Source of the DNA: Nymphaea colorata
Taxonomy: Eukaryota; Streptophyta; Magnoliopsida; Nymphaeales; Nymphaeaceae
Direction: 5' to 3'
Assembly (NCBI RefSeq): GCF_008831285.2
Contig: NC_045145.1
Span: 17,624,040-17,688,039 of the forward strand
DNA length: 64,000 nt
How positions within the stretch are numbered: the stretch's first letter is position 1; every line of letters begins with the position of its first letter. Shown here piece after piece: positions 1 through 13,300 of this stretch. Under the pieces are notes generated by a model. That model had not been told where the DNA came from and did not search any database. It saw only the letters and a list, made by a program, of their open reading frames with translations. A program made the translations under genes and the position numbers.

Positions 1-302
1 TGAAAAGGAGGAAGAAGAAGAGAACTCTATAGTGATCTGTTTCTGAAACAGCGAAATGGAGTACAATACGTGCTATCTATCCTGGTGCCACGTACCCCGG
101 TTTTCGTTCTCATCAACACGCGAGCGAGAGAGAGAATAGTTGCAGCAATGGCGAGAGCGAGAGAGAGAAAGAGAGAGTAGTTGCAGCAATGGTGAAAGTT
201 CGACAAGCACGAAAGAAAGAAGGCATTGGCGTCAATTGTGGTCGAGCCTGAGGGAAGATTCTTTTACATCCCAGCTAAGAGAGAGAGGAGAGAGAGAGAG
301 AG
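1..302. other. 3' flank of the C2H2 gene, GA-rich
   Basis: This is the downstream side of the minus-strand zinc-finger gene, so it probably holds its 3' UTR. It contains several interrupted GAGA tracts (about 121-180 and 270-301). No gene is visible; the small open frames here are products of the GA repeats. Confidence 0.5.
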
Positions 303-1250
303 TTAAAGATGCAGATCGAGACTCACATTGTCCTTCGCCGACGGCGGTGTAGGCTCCGCCTGCTGGTGACCGAGCTCGTCCCCCGGCCTGGAGGAGGACG
401 AACCCTCTGCTGCGAACAGCTGCAGTGGGAGGAGGGCCTGGTGGTGCTGCTGGTACCCCTCCTGAGCGTGGCTGCTCGGGAGCACGGGGACTCTCCACAG
501 AGGCTGCAGTGGGCTGCCATTGATCGTCTGTGGCACGTTAGGCAGCCATGAGTAGGACGTGGTCTCGAAGCCACCTAAGAGTGTGCGGTTCAAGACCGGG
601 AATCGTTGCTGCTGTTGGTAATTCATGAGCCCGTACACTGGACCTAGGCTCGAACCCACGGAGCCAGGGTGCCCCATGGCCGACTGCAGGTGCACCCTCT
701 TGGCGTGTTGCCTCTCTCTCTTGTGTGCATTCTGATGGCCTCCCAAGGCCTGAGACGTCGGGAAATTCCGGCAGCAGTAGTGGCACTCGAATTTCCTACT
801 CCCGCTGCTGGCGGCGGTGATGGCAGCGACGGCGGCGGTGGTACCACCACGACTAGCAATACTAGCATCGTTGTTATTCCCGGAGATGCCGTTGTTGTTG
901 CTGTTGTTGTTGTTGCTACTGCTGTTCCCGTCCTCTAGCTCCTTGTTATCCTCCTCGCAGATCGTCTCGTCGGAGTCCTCCTCCTCCACGGAACCGCCCC
1001 GGCCCGGCTTCTGCTCGCTGAATTCTATGCCGAAGAGGCGAATGGCCTTCTCCTTCTTGCCGTTATTGTTACTGCCGCTGCTGTTGTTGTTGGCGGTGGT
1101 GGCGGCGTTCTCGACAAGGACGCCCGATCGGATGAAGGGCAGCTGAGAGAAGGAGTCGACGGAGGCCGGGATGCCGCCAGGCCCGGCCGACCCGATGCTG
1201 GAAGACTGGAAATTCATGTGAGCATGCTCAACAAAAGAGAGGCCCGCCAT
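303..1250 (-). CDS. C2H2 zinc-finger repressor, GIS/ZFP8-like
   Basis: This is an intronless 315-aa single-finger transcription factor. The finger uses C156, C159, H172 and H176 and carries the plant-specific QALGGH helix motif (Q167-H172). Upstream, residues 71-77 (RLFGIEF) match the short motif shared by the GIS/GIS2/GIS3/ZFP5/ZFP6/ZFP8 group, and the protein ends in LDLHL, an EAR repression motif. By family knowledge these proteins act in the nucleus, linking gibberellin and cytokinin signals to trichome and root-hair initiation; that role is inferred here. The linker has an acidic stretch (about 88-107) and Asn/Ser runs (about 110-128), which are low complexity and probably disordered. 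The ATG at 1248-1250 lies downstream of a CT-rich leader and a TATA box. The exact member of the group cannot be settled from one finger. Confidence 0.93.
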   Translation of the reverse strand: MAGLSFVEHAHMNFQSSSIGSAGPGGIPASVDSFSQLPFIRSGVLVENAATTANNNSSGSNNNGKKEKAIRLFGIEFSEQKPGRGGSVEEEDSDETICEEDNKELEDGNSSSNNNNSNNNGISGNNNDASIASRGGTTAAVAAITAASSGSRKFECHYCCRNFPTSQALGGHQNAHKRERQHAKRVHLQSAMGHPGSVGSSLGPVYGLMNYQQQQRFPVLNRTLLGGFETTSYSWLPNVPQTINGSPLQPLWRVPVLPSSHAQEGYQQHHQALLPLQLFAAEGSSSSRPGDELGHQQAEPTPPSAKDNVSLDLHL

Positions 1251-1650
1251 GAGAAGGCATGATGGAGTGCTCTCTCAGCTTGAAATGGGGGATGGAGACA
1301 TAAGAAGACGACGGCTACGACGATGACGGTGGTTTGTCTGTGGAGGTATCAAGAAGCATTCCCCTTCTGGTCTCTCAGGCAACTGTGGTTGATGGGTCCT
1401 GCAGATTTCTGACCCTTCTCTAGTCACCCCTCTGACAGATGAGCATTCCCTCTCAAAGTACTCTTTCTTTCATCATCCTTGTCGATCAACAGACACACAC
1501 ATAGAGAGAGAGAGAGGGAGAGAGAGAGAGAGAGAGAGAGAGTTACTATCTTTCAGAGAAGAGTGCACCCACGGGTCAACCAGGAAGGAGAGAGAGTGAG
1601 AGTTGATTTTGAGATCAGGCTATGATAAATATAGGTGGAGGAGGACATGG
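1251..1650 (-). promoter_or_regulatory. Leader and core promoter of the C2H2 gene
   Basis: Read on the minus strand, a TATATTTA box lies at 1626-1633, about 375 bp before the ATG. It is followed by CT-rich DNA, including a long CT microsatellite near 1501-1543. This fits a TATA promoter with a pyrimidine-rich 5' UTR of roughly 350 nt. The transcription start itself is inferred. Confidence 0.5.
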
Positions 1651-4600
1651 GCATTTGATAAGAGTACACTGATGATGGATGGCAATGCCGAGGGAGTGGG
1701 TGGTGGTGGGGATGTTGCTGCTTCTTCTTGTGTTTGTATTCTAAAAGGCACTTGCCCTCTCTCCGCTACATCTACCTGTACCTGTTTACAGACTCGGAGA
1801 TGCAGTGAGCATCGGCTGTGCCTTTGTGGTCCTCGCTACTGCAAAAAGTTCCGCCATTAAAAATACCAAAAGAAAGTCCACAGTCATTCCCCCGATGCAC
1901 AATCAAAGTACCTCTCCCCCTCTCTCTTAGGCAAGACCTTGCTCCTTTGACGTTCTCACACAGATATAATGTAAATTTGTATACTAAACGAGAGATATCA
2001 CGTAAAATTAACCACCTGCGTCCACTGTAACCAAAATTCGCCTATGGACCGACAGGCCCACCATGGCTCTGGTTTTGAGGACATTGTGTACTGACGTGAC
2101 TCGGTAGGCCATACTTGAAAACCTAGATCAGGTGGATGAAGGGTTTGACTGATTATTTATTACTTTTGTTCCTTCTACTTTGTCCCGGATTAACAAAATC
2201 CAGGCCCAGTAGACAAACACTCGATGCATGCGTCAAACACTCGATCAAAGGTGAAAAGTGTTCTCATGCTGCGGATTTCTGAAATCATCATCCCTACACT
2301 TTTTGGCATCAAACTATCCCTTAAATCCCTTAAAACGAGAAGAAAGGTGGGGATTAGGTCGAGTACATGTCATGAACAAGGTCCTTTTGGTTCTTTGCAC
2401 ATAGTATACAGGCGTGTGCATGTAATCATGCTTTGCATTTTCCCCGCATAATTAAGTAGTGGATCATATTAGCAGTTGCAACAAAAGAGGGTTTAGCTTC
2501 GTTAAGATGTCTGTGTTGAAAGGAAGTCCGGAGTTTAACAATATTCATGGTACACATGATCTCCATGTGCATAAAATTGTAGGAATCTGCTGAACCTGAC
2601 ATGCCCATTTAAACTAGAAAAAAAGAGAGGCAGAAGAAAGAAGCTCTTGCCACTCGTCGCACAAGGATTGGGAAGGGCAGAACATGGTGGTCCTTGTTCA
2701 GGGAACAAGTTATCGGCTTGGCTAACTTCAAGTCCACCTCAATGTCTGCGAGTTATGACCTAGACCCACTTTGGACTCAAATGGAGCAAGTGGCATTTGA
2801 AAGAGAGAAAAAAAGGGCAAACAAATAGTACCATTGGGTTCGTAGTTGCTTCACTGTGATTCATTTAACTCTTGCACTGTTTATAGCAATTTGAAATTTA
2901 GTTGGAAAATATATTATGGGGTGTGTGTGTATACATATATATATATATATATATATATCACGGTCATGATGTCTTCAAGAGATGCATATGTAAGATTAAT
3001 TTGCGGTCATAAGATGTATGACCAAAGTCCTGTACTAGAGTAGATCAAGAAAGACAAGCATATTGGTTGCATGGGACAAGGGTGCACGTCCTTCGAGAAC
3101 AAAGCATCAATTGCATGTGTATGAATACGTACCAGCGTCTGTTTGATCTTTAAAATGGTTTCATCCATGATAAATCAGGTTAGTTTAACATCATATGTGA
3201 CACGGTGGCCCCAATCACGCACTTTTTTCTCCCCAGACATATATCTTGAGGCCCATCAACGGTCAAGATCATATAAAGATTAGAACGGCAGCTTGGGACT
3301 AGCTGTACGTGGCGAATCTAGCGTTGGGTTGATGGTACTTTGGCTAGTAAACTTGATGTATTATGTTTGGTCATGTGTATGAATACACATATTTTGACTG
3401 TACTGCCTTTAATAAGCATCTTAATTAACCCTAAGATTTTACATTTTGCTTCAGTGAGCGTTTAGATCCAGAACTTTCCTTGGGGATTAGTTTCACAAGG
3501 TCATATAGCTGCCTTTTCTTATCAAAAGGGAAAAACTAATAAATAACTAAAGCTAGGGAAACTAAGAAGGTGAGACCAAGGGTCAGTGGGATACCAGTCC
3601 AAGAGCAAAAAACCCTAAAAAAAGGACATGTTGGCAATAAAAGGCTGGATTGGAAACACTGGTCGTTGTCAGTGGAGGAGGCAACTTGGTTCTATCCCAT
3701 TTTATTACTTTTTCCGTTGTTTTCAAGGTCTTAATTCATTAGAAGAAAAACTGGAAATCAGAAACAAAATAAGTAGGTTGAAAGGCTCAGTACCATGATG
3801 CCTCTCTCCCTCTGTCTCCCTTATATATATAAGAAACAAACATTAAATTAGCCATTAAAATGGTAAGTTCATTTTCTTGGGGACTGGAGGTGTTGGGTAT
3901 AGGGGAATATTTTGGCAAGAACTTTAGTTGGTGTAGGAATTTAATGTCTTTTTAGCGGTTTGGAAAGGCCATCAACATGGCTGTATTGGTGCATGCTTGA
4001 CCCATTTTGCCATTATTCTTCTCTAACTGTACACATCTCCATAATTCTAAGAGTTGCTACTGATATAGAAGTCGCTTTCACTCCCATCTGCCACCCAACC
4101 CCTTCACCTTTGGCTTGTGTGGTGTGTAGATGTTGCAGGACATCTTGCCTTTACCACATCCCCTCCCCCTTCTTCTCTCTTTCTATCTCTACAAGACTGC
4201 CATTAAAATCACTAGAGTTTTGTACTGCCCCTCATCTGCCCCACAAATCCAAGCCTTGGAAAAAAAAAGGATCAGCCTTCTTCTGTCTCCACAGCAACTA
4301 CCCTTCATTCAAACAAACTTCCCTCCCCACTCTCATAATTAAAGACAATTGGGGACCATTCTCTAAAGGCCGACCAGAGCTGGCTTGAGGATTGCTGCCT
4401 CCCATTCTTCCCACCTAGAAATTGCCCGTCAACATCGAACCCTAGGAGGAATCTGATTAACCTTCATACACTGATTTAAGATCTTTAACTTTTGAGATTC
4501 ATTAAATCTGCCATTTTACAAAGTTAACAGTATTCTTTGGGCTGACCTAAGATCTTTAATCTCTTAATCATAGATTTCAGTGTAGATCTTCGATACTTCG

Positions 4601-6874
4601 CCGTCAGCAAAGGCATGTCACATCAGACCTATGGATCCAAAACCAGAGGCAATTTGAGCAACCCTCCCTGTTTCTCCAACTTGGAGGGACATGGCAGATA
4701 GACTCATTCATTCATTGACTCATTCTTATCTCTTCCATTTACCTCTTCACGAGTGCATCGTCTCCTCGAACTTCCTTTTCCTTTCTTGCTGGACTCCGTG
4801 GGCCTTATCACGACGGGAGTCGGCTGCTGGGCTTTGTGTGTGTGCGAAATATGTCCCTCTTCTCTCACTCTCTCTCTCTCTATTTTCTCTGTGTTCCAGT
4901 CCATCCAAGATGAAGCAAGTAAAATTCTGGACACGAAATGCACTTGGAAATTAAACACGAGGGTGAGGGAAGCTGTGGAGATGGCGATGAACAATCCAAT
5001 CAAGATGAGTTGATGCGTCCATTTGTGGTATGTGGGCAGAAAAGGACACAGTATATTTTTGATACTTTTCTATAGGAAAAATGAAAAGGAAGAGAAAAAC
5101 TTGGAGTTTCAATCCAAAAAGTCACTGGAATGTTGATATCAGAACTCTTCAAGCACCACCGTCATGAAAGGAACAAGTAGTGGTTTGGCAAGCTTGTCTT
5201 CTTGTGTTAAGTACATGAATATACAACGAGTTCTAAGGTTGGTGGCTAGCTAGAATATTAAGGTTATGTACAAGTACTGCCACTCCGAACTCTAGGTTTC
5301 AGGTTGTTTTGATCAAAATATTCGATCATGTAAAGGCCATTTACGGGGTATATTTCATAAAGATTGATTTGTTAATTCTGTTTCTGAATGCAACACATGA
5401 ACTTCGAAATACCATAAAAACTTTCGAGGGGGGGATTTTGGTGCAAATACATGTTCACATCTGGAACTTATTTAATTCATTTCTCTTTTCAGATTTTTTA
5501 TACCTCAAATCCTATATATTGTGTGCGTCAATACTCTTACTGAGGTGAAAGAGCAAAAAAAATCTTTTTTAATAATGGGCACTCCTCCAAATATCAGAGC
5601 ACTTTATGAATCTGTACCATACAAGGTATATGATCTCAGTAAAAGACAGAGAGAGATGAGGACCTCAGTACAAATTTTTAGGGATGAGATTCCATTGGGG
5701 TGTTCATATCAATTCACTTCATGATCTCTTTCTACAAGCTCTTCATAACCTCATGGTACAAGTAAAACATGAACATTATTGCCTATTGAGTGGACAAGGG
5801 GTTGGACATAGTGCATGGCATGAACTGTTGCTATCACCAAGTCAGTCTTGGTTCAAATTATCAGCCCATGTGCAAGCCAATGCTGTGTCAACTGATGTAG
5901 ATATTGATATTCCTGCATACTGCCATATGTTTCTGCTTACAATGTACATAATATGCCAAAACCGAAACCGTAAGATGACCGCTCGATCGAGATAGGCCCC
6001 CGTGTTTTTCAAACAATCACAAAATGAACGGCTCTTATAACATCAAAATTTTGATAATATGTAGAAACACCAATATTTTTCACAAAATTAAGAACTTGGA
6101 CTTGATCATATTGTTTCATATTAAATACGCGTGAAACACATTGTGAGGCACCTATTATGGTTACAATATTCTTTGACAACAATTTAAAGAGTGCGACAAG
6201 GAGAAAAAGGAAAAGAAAAAACTTGACAAGGACAAGAGTCCGTATATATATTATTGATAACTTGATGATGAGCAAGACAATAGAATGATCATGTTGGGGG
6301 AGAACAACTAAGAGCAGGACCATCTCTTAATTAGGGGCCCCATCTCAGATGAATCATTTCATAGTTGGGATGTCCATCTTTTCATTTTTCTCCAAATTTG
6401 AATGCCAATGAACAACAATCAAAGTAATCAGAATGCTAACGATTCAAGCTTTTGTTGGCAATGGGCAGACACGATAGAGCTTGGATTTGGAGATCGAGCT
6501 ACATTCAAAAGATTTCTTCCTCCAATCCACTGAAAAAGAAATTAGTATGAAGAATATCAAGTTAAATGCTTGTTGCAAAAAATTAATGTTTCCTTATTCC
6601 TTGTATATTGTTTGGGATTGTCAAACCATATAATATTATTAGCTTCATTCGGAAAATTAAGGCGACGTCGCTCCCTCTTGAGTGGTTGAGTAATAAAGAG
6701 CGGATGCTACTGAGATGTTGTCATATGTAACTGCGGTGGTTGGGGAACTAACGGGCAAACTTGAATGCAGCCAGAAGCGTTATTCTCCTTTGGTGAGCAA
6801 TTATGGAGGGCCTCGGCTGTTCTTCAAAAGCACGAGAAAAAAAAAAAAGTGGAAGCATGAAATCTTAACTTTTA
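1651..6874. other. Gene-poor stretch
   Basis: No convincing gene was found on either strand. There is a TA microsatellite near 2935-2958, and CT-rich runs near 4140-4190 and 4860-4885 that look like leader or promoter DNA but lead into no recognisable protein. The longest open frame (3960-4388, plus) has a composition typical of chance pyrimidine-rich DNA and matches no family I know. Confidence 0.4.
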
Positions 6875-7001
6875 GGGGCAGTTTGTTACTGTCTCATAAA
6901 TTTGCTCCTACAATCGGAGTAAAGCTATGAAACACTATATTTTAATTTTTAGAACAAATTTATAAAACAATAACAAACTATTACTATCACTAAATGTCTC
7001 C
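6875..7001. mobile_element. PIF/Harbinger-type MITE, copy 1
   Basis: This is a 127-bp element flanked by TTA on both sides (6872-6874 and 7002-7004), the target-site duplication typical of PIF/Harbinger elements. Its arms pair: the 5' arm AGTTTGTTACTGTCTCATAA matches the inverse of the 3' arm AGTTTGTTATTGTTTTATAA. The outer end of the 3' arm is about 19 bp longer than the 5' end, so the left tip looks shortened. The same family recurs at 21238-21403. It has no coding capacity. Confidence 0.65.
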
Positions 7002-8405
7002 TTAGAGTGTGACTCCAATATCAAATCCAACGTTGATGATCCTTTTTATGTGCGGCCCATAAACAAAAACACTAGATTTTACCTGTGAAAAAGAGGATTT
7101 GAGATCCTCAGTTTAATTACAGCCAAAATTTTATATTTGAAGTCGGATGGGAGAGGATGTTTGACTTAAACCAATGGATTTGAGATAGTCAATGATCTCA
7201 AATCACCTCAGATTTTCGATCTGAAACTTTCAAATGCACCTAAGGTGTCCTTTGTTCTTTCTCTCTCTCTCCCTCTCTTAGAGAGTGAATGATGATTATG
7301 TGGCTATTCAGAGTTACTCAGCCAGGCATTTCATTTAAAACAGATGTATGGTTAAAAGAAAAATAATGAAAAAAATGTGTGGATTAATATTAAAAGGCTC
7401 AAATGCCAATCACTTTTTTTTATTGTTTTTCTTTTAACTATCCATTATGTTGAATTAAGTAGCTGTGACTGAGTGACTTAGAATCACCATTCAATTTTCT
7501 TATATATAAATATAATAATAAAAATAATAATAATAAGTCTGTGATATTCGTAAGGTAGATAAAAGAATGGGTAATGCTCAGCTATGGATTGTCCCCAAAG
7601 AATCCGAGGCATGCACTTTTCCAAAATATTTTTCCAAGCCTCTAATTTTTTGTTTGTTTTTCCTCCTAATCCTTCCTTTTGCCTTTGGAATAATTTCTAG
7701 GACACGTCGCTTTCTGTAGCCCGATTTTCATCACCAACGGCTGCACTACTGCGACGCCCATCTTTAGAGTGCAACCTCCGATCACACATTTTAGTGCTTC
7801 TTACTTATGAAAAATAGAAAAAAAAATTTGTGGGATGTGATTGCATAGCTTTTTTTCCTTTGCAAAACTTAATTTTTTGTGTTCTTAATTAAATTTTTTC
7901 TAATCTTCCATCCCGATTCGACTAGCCATCTGCATGGATGTGATTTTCGTGGTTCAGACAAATCTAGAAATAGCATCACGAACCACTTGATTTGGATGCA
8001 TAAATTTGACCTTACAACAACTTACAAAGAATTCAACAAGCAAATCTAGATATTCCAATTTGTTTTTCTTTTAACTTGTGTTGAGGAAGCTGAGAGACTA
8101 CGTTACTAAGAGCTAGAAAATTTGAGGTGAGGAGTACTTTAAAAAGAATAGTAATATACATAACTCAGCAAATATTTAAAGATCTCTAATTAAAATAAAT
8201 AAATTTTTTGAGGTTGGTAGCGCAACTCCCCACACCTATTGTGGCTCTGCCACTGTCAGTGCCCATGTTTGCAAGGAATTGATGCCCATGAAAATGGAAC
8301 CAAGGACCAGCCTCTTCTAGAACTATTATGATGTCACGGTGCACTCAGCTTCAGCTCTGAGTTCTTGATTTTGGTTGAGAATTCGTCAAATAACACGTTT
8401 ATCTT

Positions 8406-8990
8406 TTAAGCGATGCTTCCGTCCGGCCCCATGCAATAATTAAGGAAAAGGCAGCGGAGGTTCGGTCCTTGCCGGCCGGAGACCGGATTTTGGAGCCGTC
8501 CCCACTGAAGGAAAAGATCCCGATCGATGTCCAGCCGGCCAATTGTTCCCACCGTCCACATCCGCAATGAATAGACCGATAGAGCGCTGGTTACTTGTCG
8601 ACCAATGAGGTCGACCATTTTTCATTCCGCCTTTACTTTTCTTTTTTTTTTCATAAAATTCTGTTCCCGTGGTCCTTCTCTCCGCCTCCCCCTCGGTCGC
8701 GTTGCTTTCTCGGCCTCATGGATTGGTGCTGGGAATTGAAGGGTGCTGGGACCCCGTCGACCTCATTCACTGCTCCTTTGATCTCTGTCTGCCAATCAAG
8801 CAGCTACCCTCTTCCTGTTTGGTGCCGATTTGCAGAAGGGCCATGGCGTCCCCTCCATTTAATAAACCGATCCATCAGTTAAGCGTCATGTTGGTGTTGC
8901 TTAACTCTTCATGTTGCCCTACCACTTGCGCCAGACCGACATTCCCTCCCCAAATATCGATTCAGCCTTCTGCCCTCCTGTAAAAGCATC
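8406..8990 (+). other. GC-rich island with promoter- or leader-like look
   Basis: Within AT-rich surroundings this block is clearly richer in G+C and CpG, especially 8440-8600. It is followed by pyrimidine-rich DNA (8635-8700) and a short GA/CT tract (8995-9022), the pattern seen at the 5' ends of the real genes in this window. Several frames are open for 70-100 codons but none resembles a known family. It could be the 5' end of a non-coding transcript or of a gene with tiny exons. Confidence 0.25.
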
Positions 8991-10338
8991 AACTCTCTCT
9001 ATAGAGAGAGACAGAGAGAGAAACTGCAATAATAATATGAGTTGTGGTCCAAGTAACAAGGGAGCTGCAGGTCTTGTAGTTTTCAGTACAAAGTGGGTCC
9101 GTGTTTGCAGTAGGGACTTTAATATCTGTATGCAACGAATGAATACTGTAGTTTCTGAAGGTTGGAACTTCGTTTGGACCAGTGCTTTTTCTGAAACAAC
9201 TTAAGGTTGAAACTGGTTCTCTCGTATTTTTAGATGTCGTGGGAGAAAGGTATATGTCTGGTGATTGATTGGAGGCCGTTCACCTCTTGATGTCATGAGA
9301 AAGGAGGAATGAAGCCTAACTGATAATGAACTGCTGCCATAACTAGCTAGCTTTTTCTTTTGCTTTTGCTTTTTCTTTCTGATGGGAATGTAACTGGCAA
9401 TCTTTATCACCAACTGTTTGGTGAGAAAGGGAAGAGAGCTTCCGTTCTCTCTCTCTAGCTCTCCCTTTCCTTTTTCTGATGGATTCGTCCCTCTAAAGTA
9501 AGGCCATCATTATTTGCATTCTGTATGTCATAAAATCAACTTTCCAGCAGAAAAGAGAATGATAACTCCAAGGAGATGATAGTCAGGCTAAAAGGAGCTC
9601 AGAACGATCACCTGTGAGCTATTTGACCAAATTAACAGTTCACTTTACATACATGAAATTCAGTTCCACCGAAGGTTATCGTAAACTTATGCTGAATCGC
9701 GACCAAGTTCACGATCTCAGGTTGGCAAATTTGGTAACAGTTCATGAACTTCGGCGTACGTTAGTAAGAAACTTTATTTTTGAATTTTTCTTCGTTTTCC
9801 TTTATGAGGAAAGATAATGCCAAGATGGGTGACATGGTATTAAATTGAGTGATGTAGACCAAATTCATGCATACTCCATGACATGCACTTGTCTTTGACA
9901 GGTAGTCCTCCCAATAAAAGCATGAACTAAGAGTAGTGAAGAGAAAAGAAAAGAAAAGATCAGAGCAAAAACTAGGGGACCAACCAGCTACCCTTTCAGA
10001 TTTGAGGAGGAGTTAATGTGACCACCAAGTATGGCCCTTCTGTTCATTCCATTGCTAAAAGGACATTTTGGGTGAACTCACGTAAGATTCAACTAGCCCA
10101 AATTAAATACTTAAAGAAAATGATATTTGAAGTGCTTAGCATTGATGAGGTTCCCAAAGTAGCTAATGATCTTAAGATACATCCAAAGAACTTTGATCTG
10201 AAGACCTTGAATGCAGATAAGCAATATTTTTCTCTCAATGGATTGAGATCACTGTTGACTACAATGGAAGCAATATTGGTCAGTTGTGCCGAATATGCAG
10301 TCAAGCTTTAATGGAATGTGTTGGCATCACACTAGGTG

Positions 10339-10394
10339 TGACCAAATTCATGAACTCTCTCACATCTTAGAACTGAAGTTCATGAACTTGGTCA
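10339..10394. repeat. 18-bp inverted repeat (hairpin)
   Basis: TGACCAAATTCATGAACT at 10339-10356 is followed after a 20-nt loop by its inverse complement at 10377-10394 with a single mismatch, which would be a G:U pair in RNA. Related words (GACCAAGTTCACGA and GTTCATGAACTTC) occur about 600 bp upstream near 9700-9750. This may be the core of a foldback element. Confidence 0.5.
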
Positions 10395-13300
10395 TATTTC
10401 TCGTGATGTAAAGTGTAACTAAACCATTGTAATGGGATCTTAAAAAACGCTTCCACCTACAGTTGTGGTTCATGCATCTCTAGCTGGGTAGATGCTCCAT
10501 GTGCTTCTAGTTAGTTTACTTAAATGGGGAAAAATAATTGACTACCAAGGAATCAATTCTTCAAATTTTAGCTTAAAAGGGAAAACTGGACCAGCAAGAA
10601 GGATTTTTTTTTTTTTTTCAATATTTTCAGCTTGCTATAATTTAATCTAGTTTCAAAATCCACAAATTCATCAGTTGAGAGTAATCAAGTAAGCAATTCC
10701 AGTATTGGATGCAGAAAAATAGGTCATAATCTTTTCCTTCTTGCCCTGATTATTCATCAGAAATGGGAACATTAATTATTCTCAAATTCAAGCTGAAATT
10801 TAACCAAAAAAAAAAAAACAATTAGACGGGAATTTTCAACTAATTACTTGGTGAGCATGAGGCTGACTTGAGCGTGTTGGTGGGTTTGATCCCCACAAAA
10901 AAACCTCCCAGATCTGCCAAGAATACCGGTATAAGTACTAAATCTATATCCAGATCCAGCTGAATTGCTTATAGTGGATGCCACCTCCGGATCTGACTAA
11001 TTAAAAACATGTGAATTACAACCGAACCATAGCTGCCAAGATAATGAATGCTAATTAGTTGGAACTTGGGTTGGAGATCCAGATTTGATATGATATTATC
11101 ACTCCATAATTAGTTAATTAATTAACTAGATGGACCTCATAGGCCAACGGAGATTGTTAGATTTAGGATTAATTGTCATTTACCTCGATCTCAATCCGAT
11201 TAGCAATATTTTGACAATGAAAACAGAATAGACTTTCTAGTTGGATTTGAGTTGGTAAAAAGTTGTGCATCTAACCCGAATCTGAGTCTGAACTCAAGAA
11301 TTCCAGCATCTATGCCAGATCTCAAGTAAGTGGGGCTAGAATCAGGGTTTAGAAAATCACATCCAAATCCAATTCTGATTGCGTTAGATCCATCTAGGAT
11401 AGATCTGCATTTTGAGTTACCTAATCTTAGAGAACCTGCTGGCCGGATTGCGCTTAGATCATTCATGTTCTTGAGATAAGAACAATGATATCGTATCCAA
11501 CGTAATCGATGAACAGAACAAGTCCTCAAGTCACAGAACTTCACAATCTTGGTCGGACTTTAGGATGTCATGATGCCCCAAAAGTAAAGACTGAGATCAG
11601 ATCAGGTGCACTTCCGAAACTGATTCTATTTCCAAATTATAACCAGACATTCAATTAATCTCTGCAGTTCATAATCTAGAAATGCGTTCTTGTCTCAGTT
11701 TATTTGGATAAGTAAATAGGATTTTGTAAGTATAAGAAATTCTAACATCTAAAACTTTTCAAAATTTTATGGGTCGTTAGGGTTCCTCAACAGGATGATT
11801 GCAAGATATTCGTAGTTGGAATCCTGAACAAAGTCATCAAACTCTAGTTCTTGCCTTGGAAAAGCATAATTACGTTGCCCATGATCCCGGTTAGTAAAGA
11901 TGATTTCACTTTTGAAAAATTTTATAATAGTATTCCTCATGAAGATAAGCTGTGATCTGTAACACACCTATAGAGTTAAGTTCTTACAATTTTAGGGTCA
12001 CTAAATACAGAAACTTATCCGCACTAACTTCAATTATGATCAGATGATCTAAAGATGGGCACATGTAAACTGTTTTTTCAAAACTCAGGTCAGTGACAGC
12101 ACCCTAAGCATGCACTGAAAGCAGGTCACGTATCCTAAGGAGACAAGAAAATGGATGAAAGCTTCAGCCTTCAGCAGAGAGGTGCACCTCCTCTGCATAC
12201 CCAAAAAAAAAAATCAATTTAACTATATGTATGTGTGTGTGTGTGTGCATGCACACGCATGCATGCGTGTGTGTGTTTATAATGTAGAACTGGTGTTCGT
12301 TGTATCGAGCTAACAATGTCAAAAGGGCACTTTCAAGGCACGGTGCATTTTGTTTTATTAGTAAGGTACGCAAGCCACATGAACCACTTCAAGTTACCAT
12401 ACTCTCATCTTCCTTTTCTTTCTTCAAATTTAATGCTAAGAGAGTGTAATACGACAGCAACAAGACGAAGAGGAGGAGTTTGCTGACAAGGGCGCCACAT
12501 CTAAAACAAGAGAACCAACAAGGTCCATGTTTCCTGTACTGACTCCTTTACTGTGTGAGAGAGAATATTATCTTTACTGTACATATAGCAGGAAAATGGA
12601 GATGCAAATATCACGAGACGTGAAGATTCACGACCTCTCATGGACAGACAGGGCTTGTTTGATGTACTTATTTGTTACGTGTTATTCCTTGAACAAATAA
12701 GATGAGGCATACGCGGACCAAGTATATAGCAAGGACACAGTAAAATTGGAATAGAATCTGGAAGTGATAAAAGAAAAAGAAAAGATTTACACTCTAGTTG
12801 AAACTTGAAAGCGATCCGAATCATGATATTCATTTTCTCAAGTACTGTTTTTCTTAGCTAGTGGTTTTCTCTCGAAAGAAAAGTCAGACCCTTGTAGCAT
12901 GCTAAAGTACGAGTGGGCCAGTTTACATTTACAACTCTATTAGATGCATGATAGCCACGGCCTGTTTTATCATAAATGAGGTACCTCCTTAAGAAAATGA
13001 TCTCTAGTGTTCGATCTATGTTTACAATTAATTAATTTCTAACTAGCACTTCTGCATTAATGTTGTCAATTCCTCTACTTCATCGTATTGCTCATGATTT
13101 GACAGTGGTTGTTTTCATTTCTTTGCTATAAGGAATATGCTGTTTATTTGTAAGAGTAGCTGATTAAGAGGATGAGAGCCATATGAGCTTCGGATAGAAG
13201 GGGTTTTTAGTTTGTCTCAGAGTCATGTTTTCTGGTGTTACTATGAAGTCGATTTTTTCTTTATATTTCTTGAATAAGGACCATGTAAACTGATTATTAA

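Noticed and set aside
305-1146. Several 70-110-codon frames on the plus strand and in other minus frames across the C2H2 gene
   Set aside because: They are shadows of the GC-rich, Asn/Ser-codon-rich zinc-finger coding sequence; the minus frame with the finger and EAR motif is the real one.
3960-4388. 142-codon plus frame
   Set aside because: It lies in pyrimidine-rich DNA that opens several frames at once; there is no family likeness and the composition is typical of chance.
4691-5013. Overlapping frames of 86-99 codons on both strands
   Set aside because: The region is CT-rich and both strands are open; no domain or plausible splice partner was found.
10018-10311. 97-codon plus frame
   Set aside because: It opens with GTG rather than ATG, and no family or splice context could be recognised.
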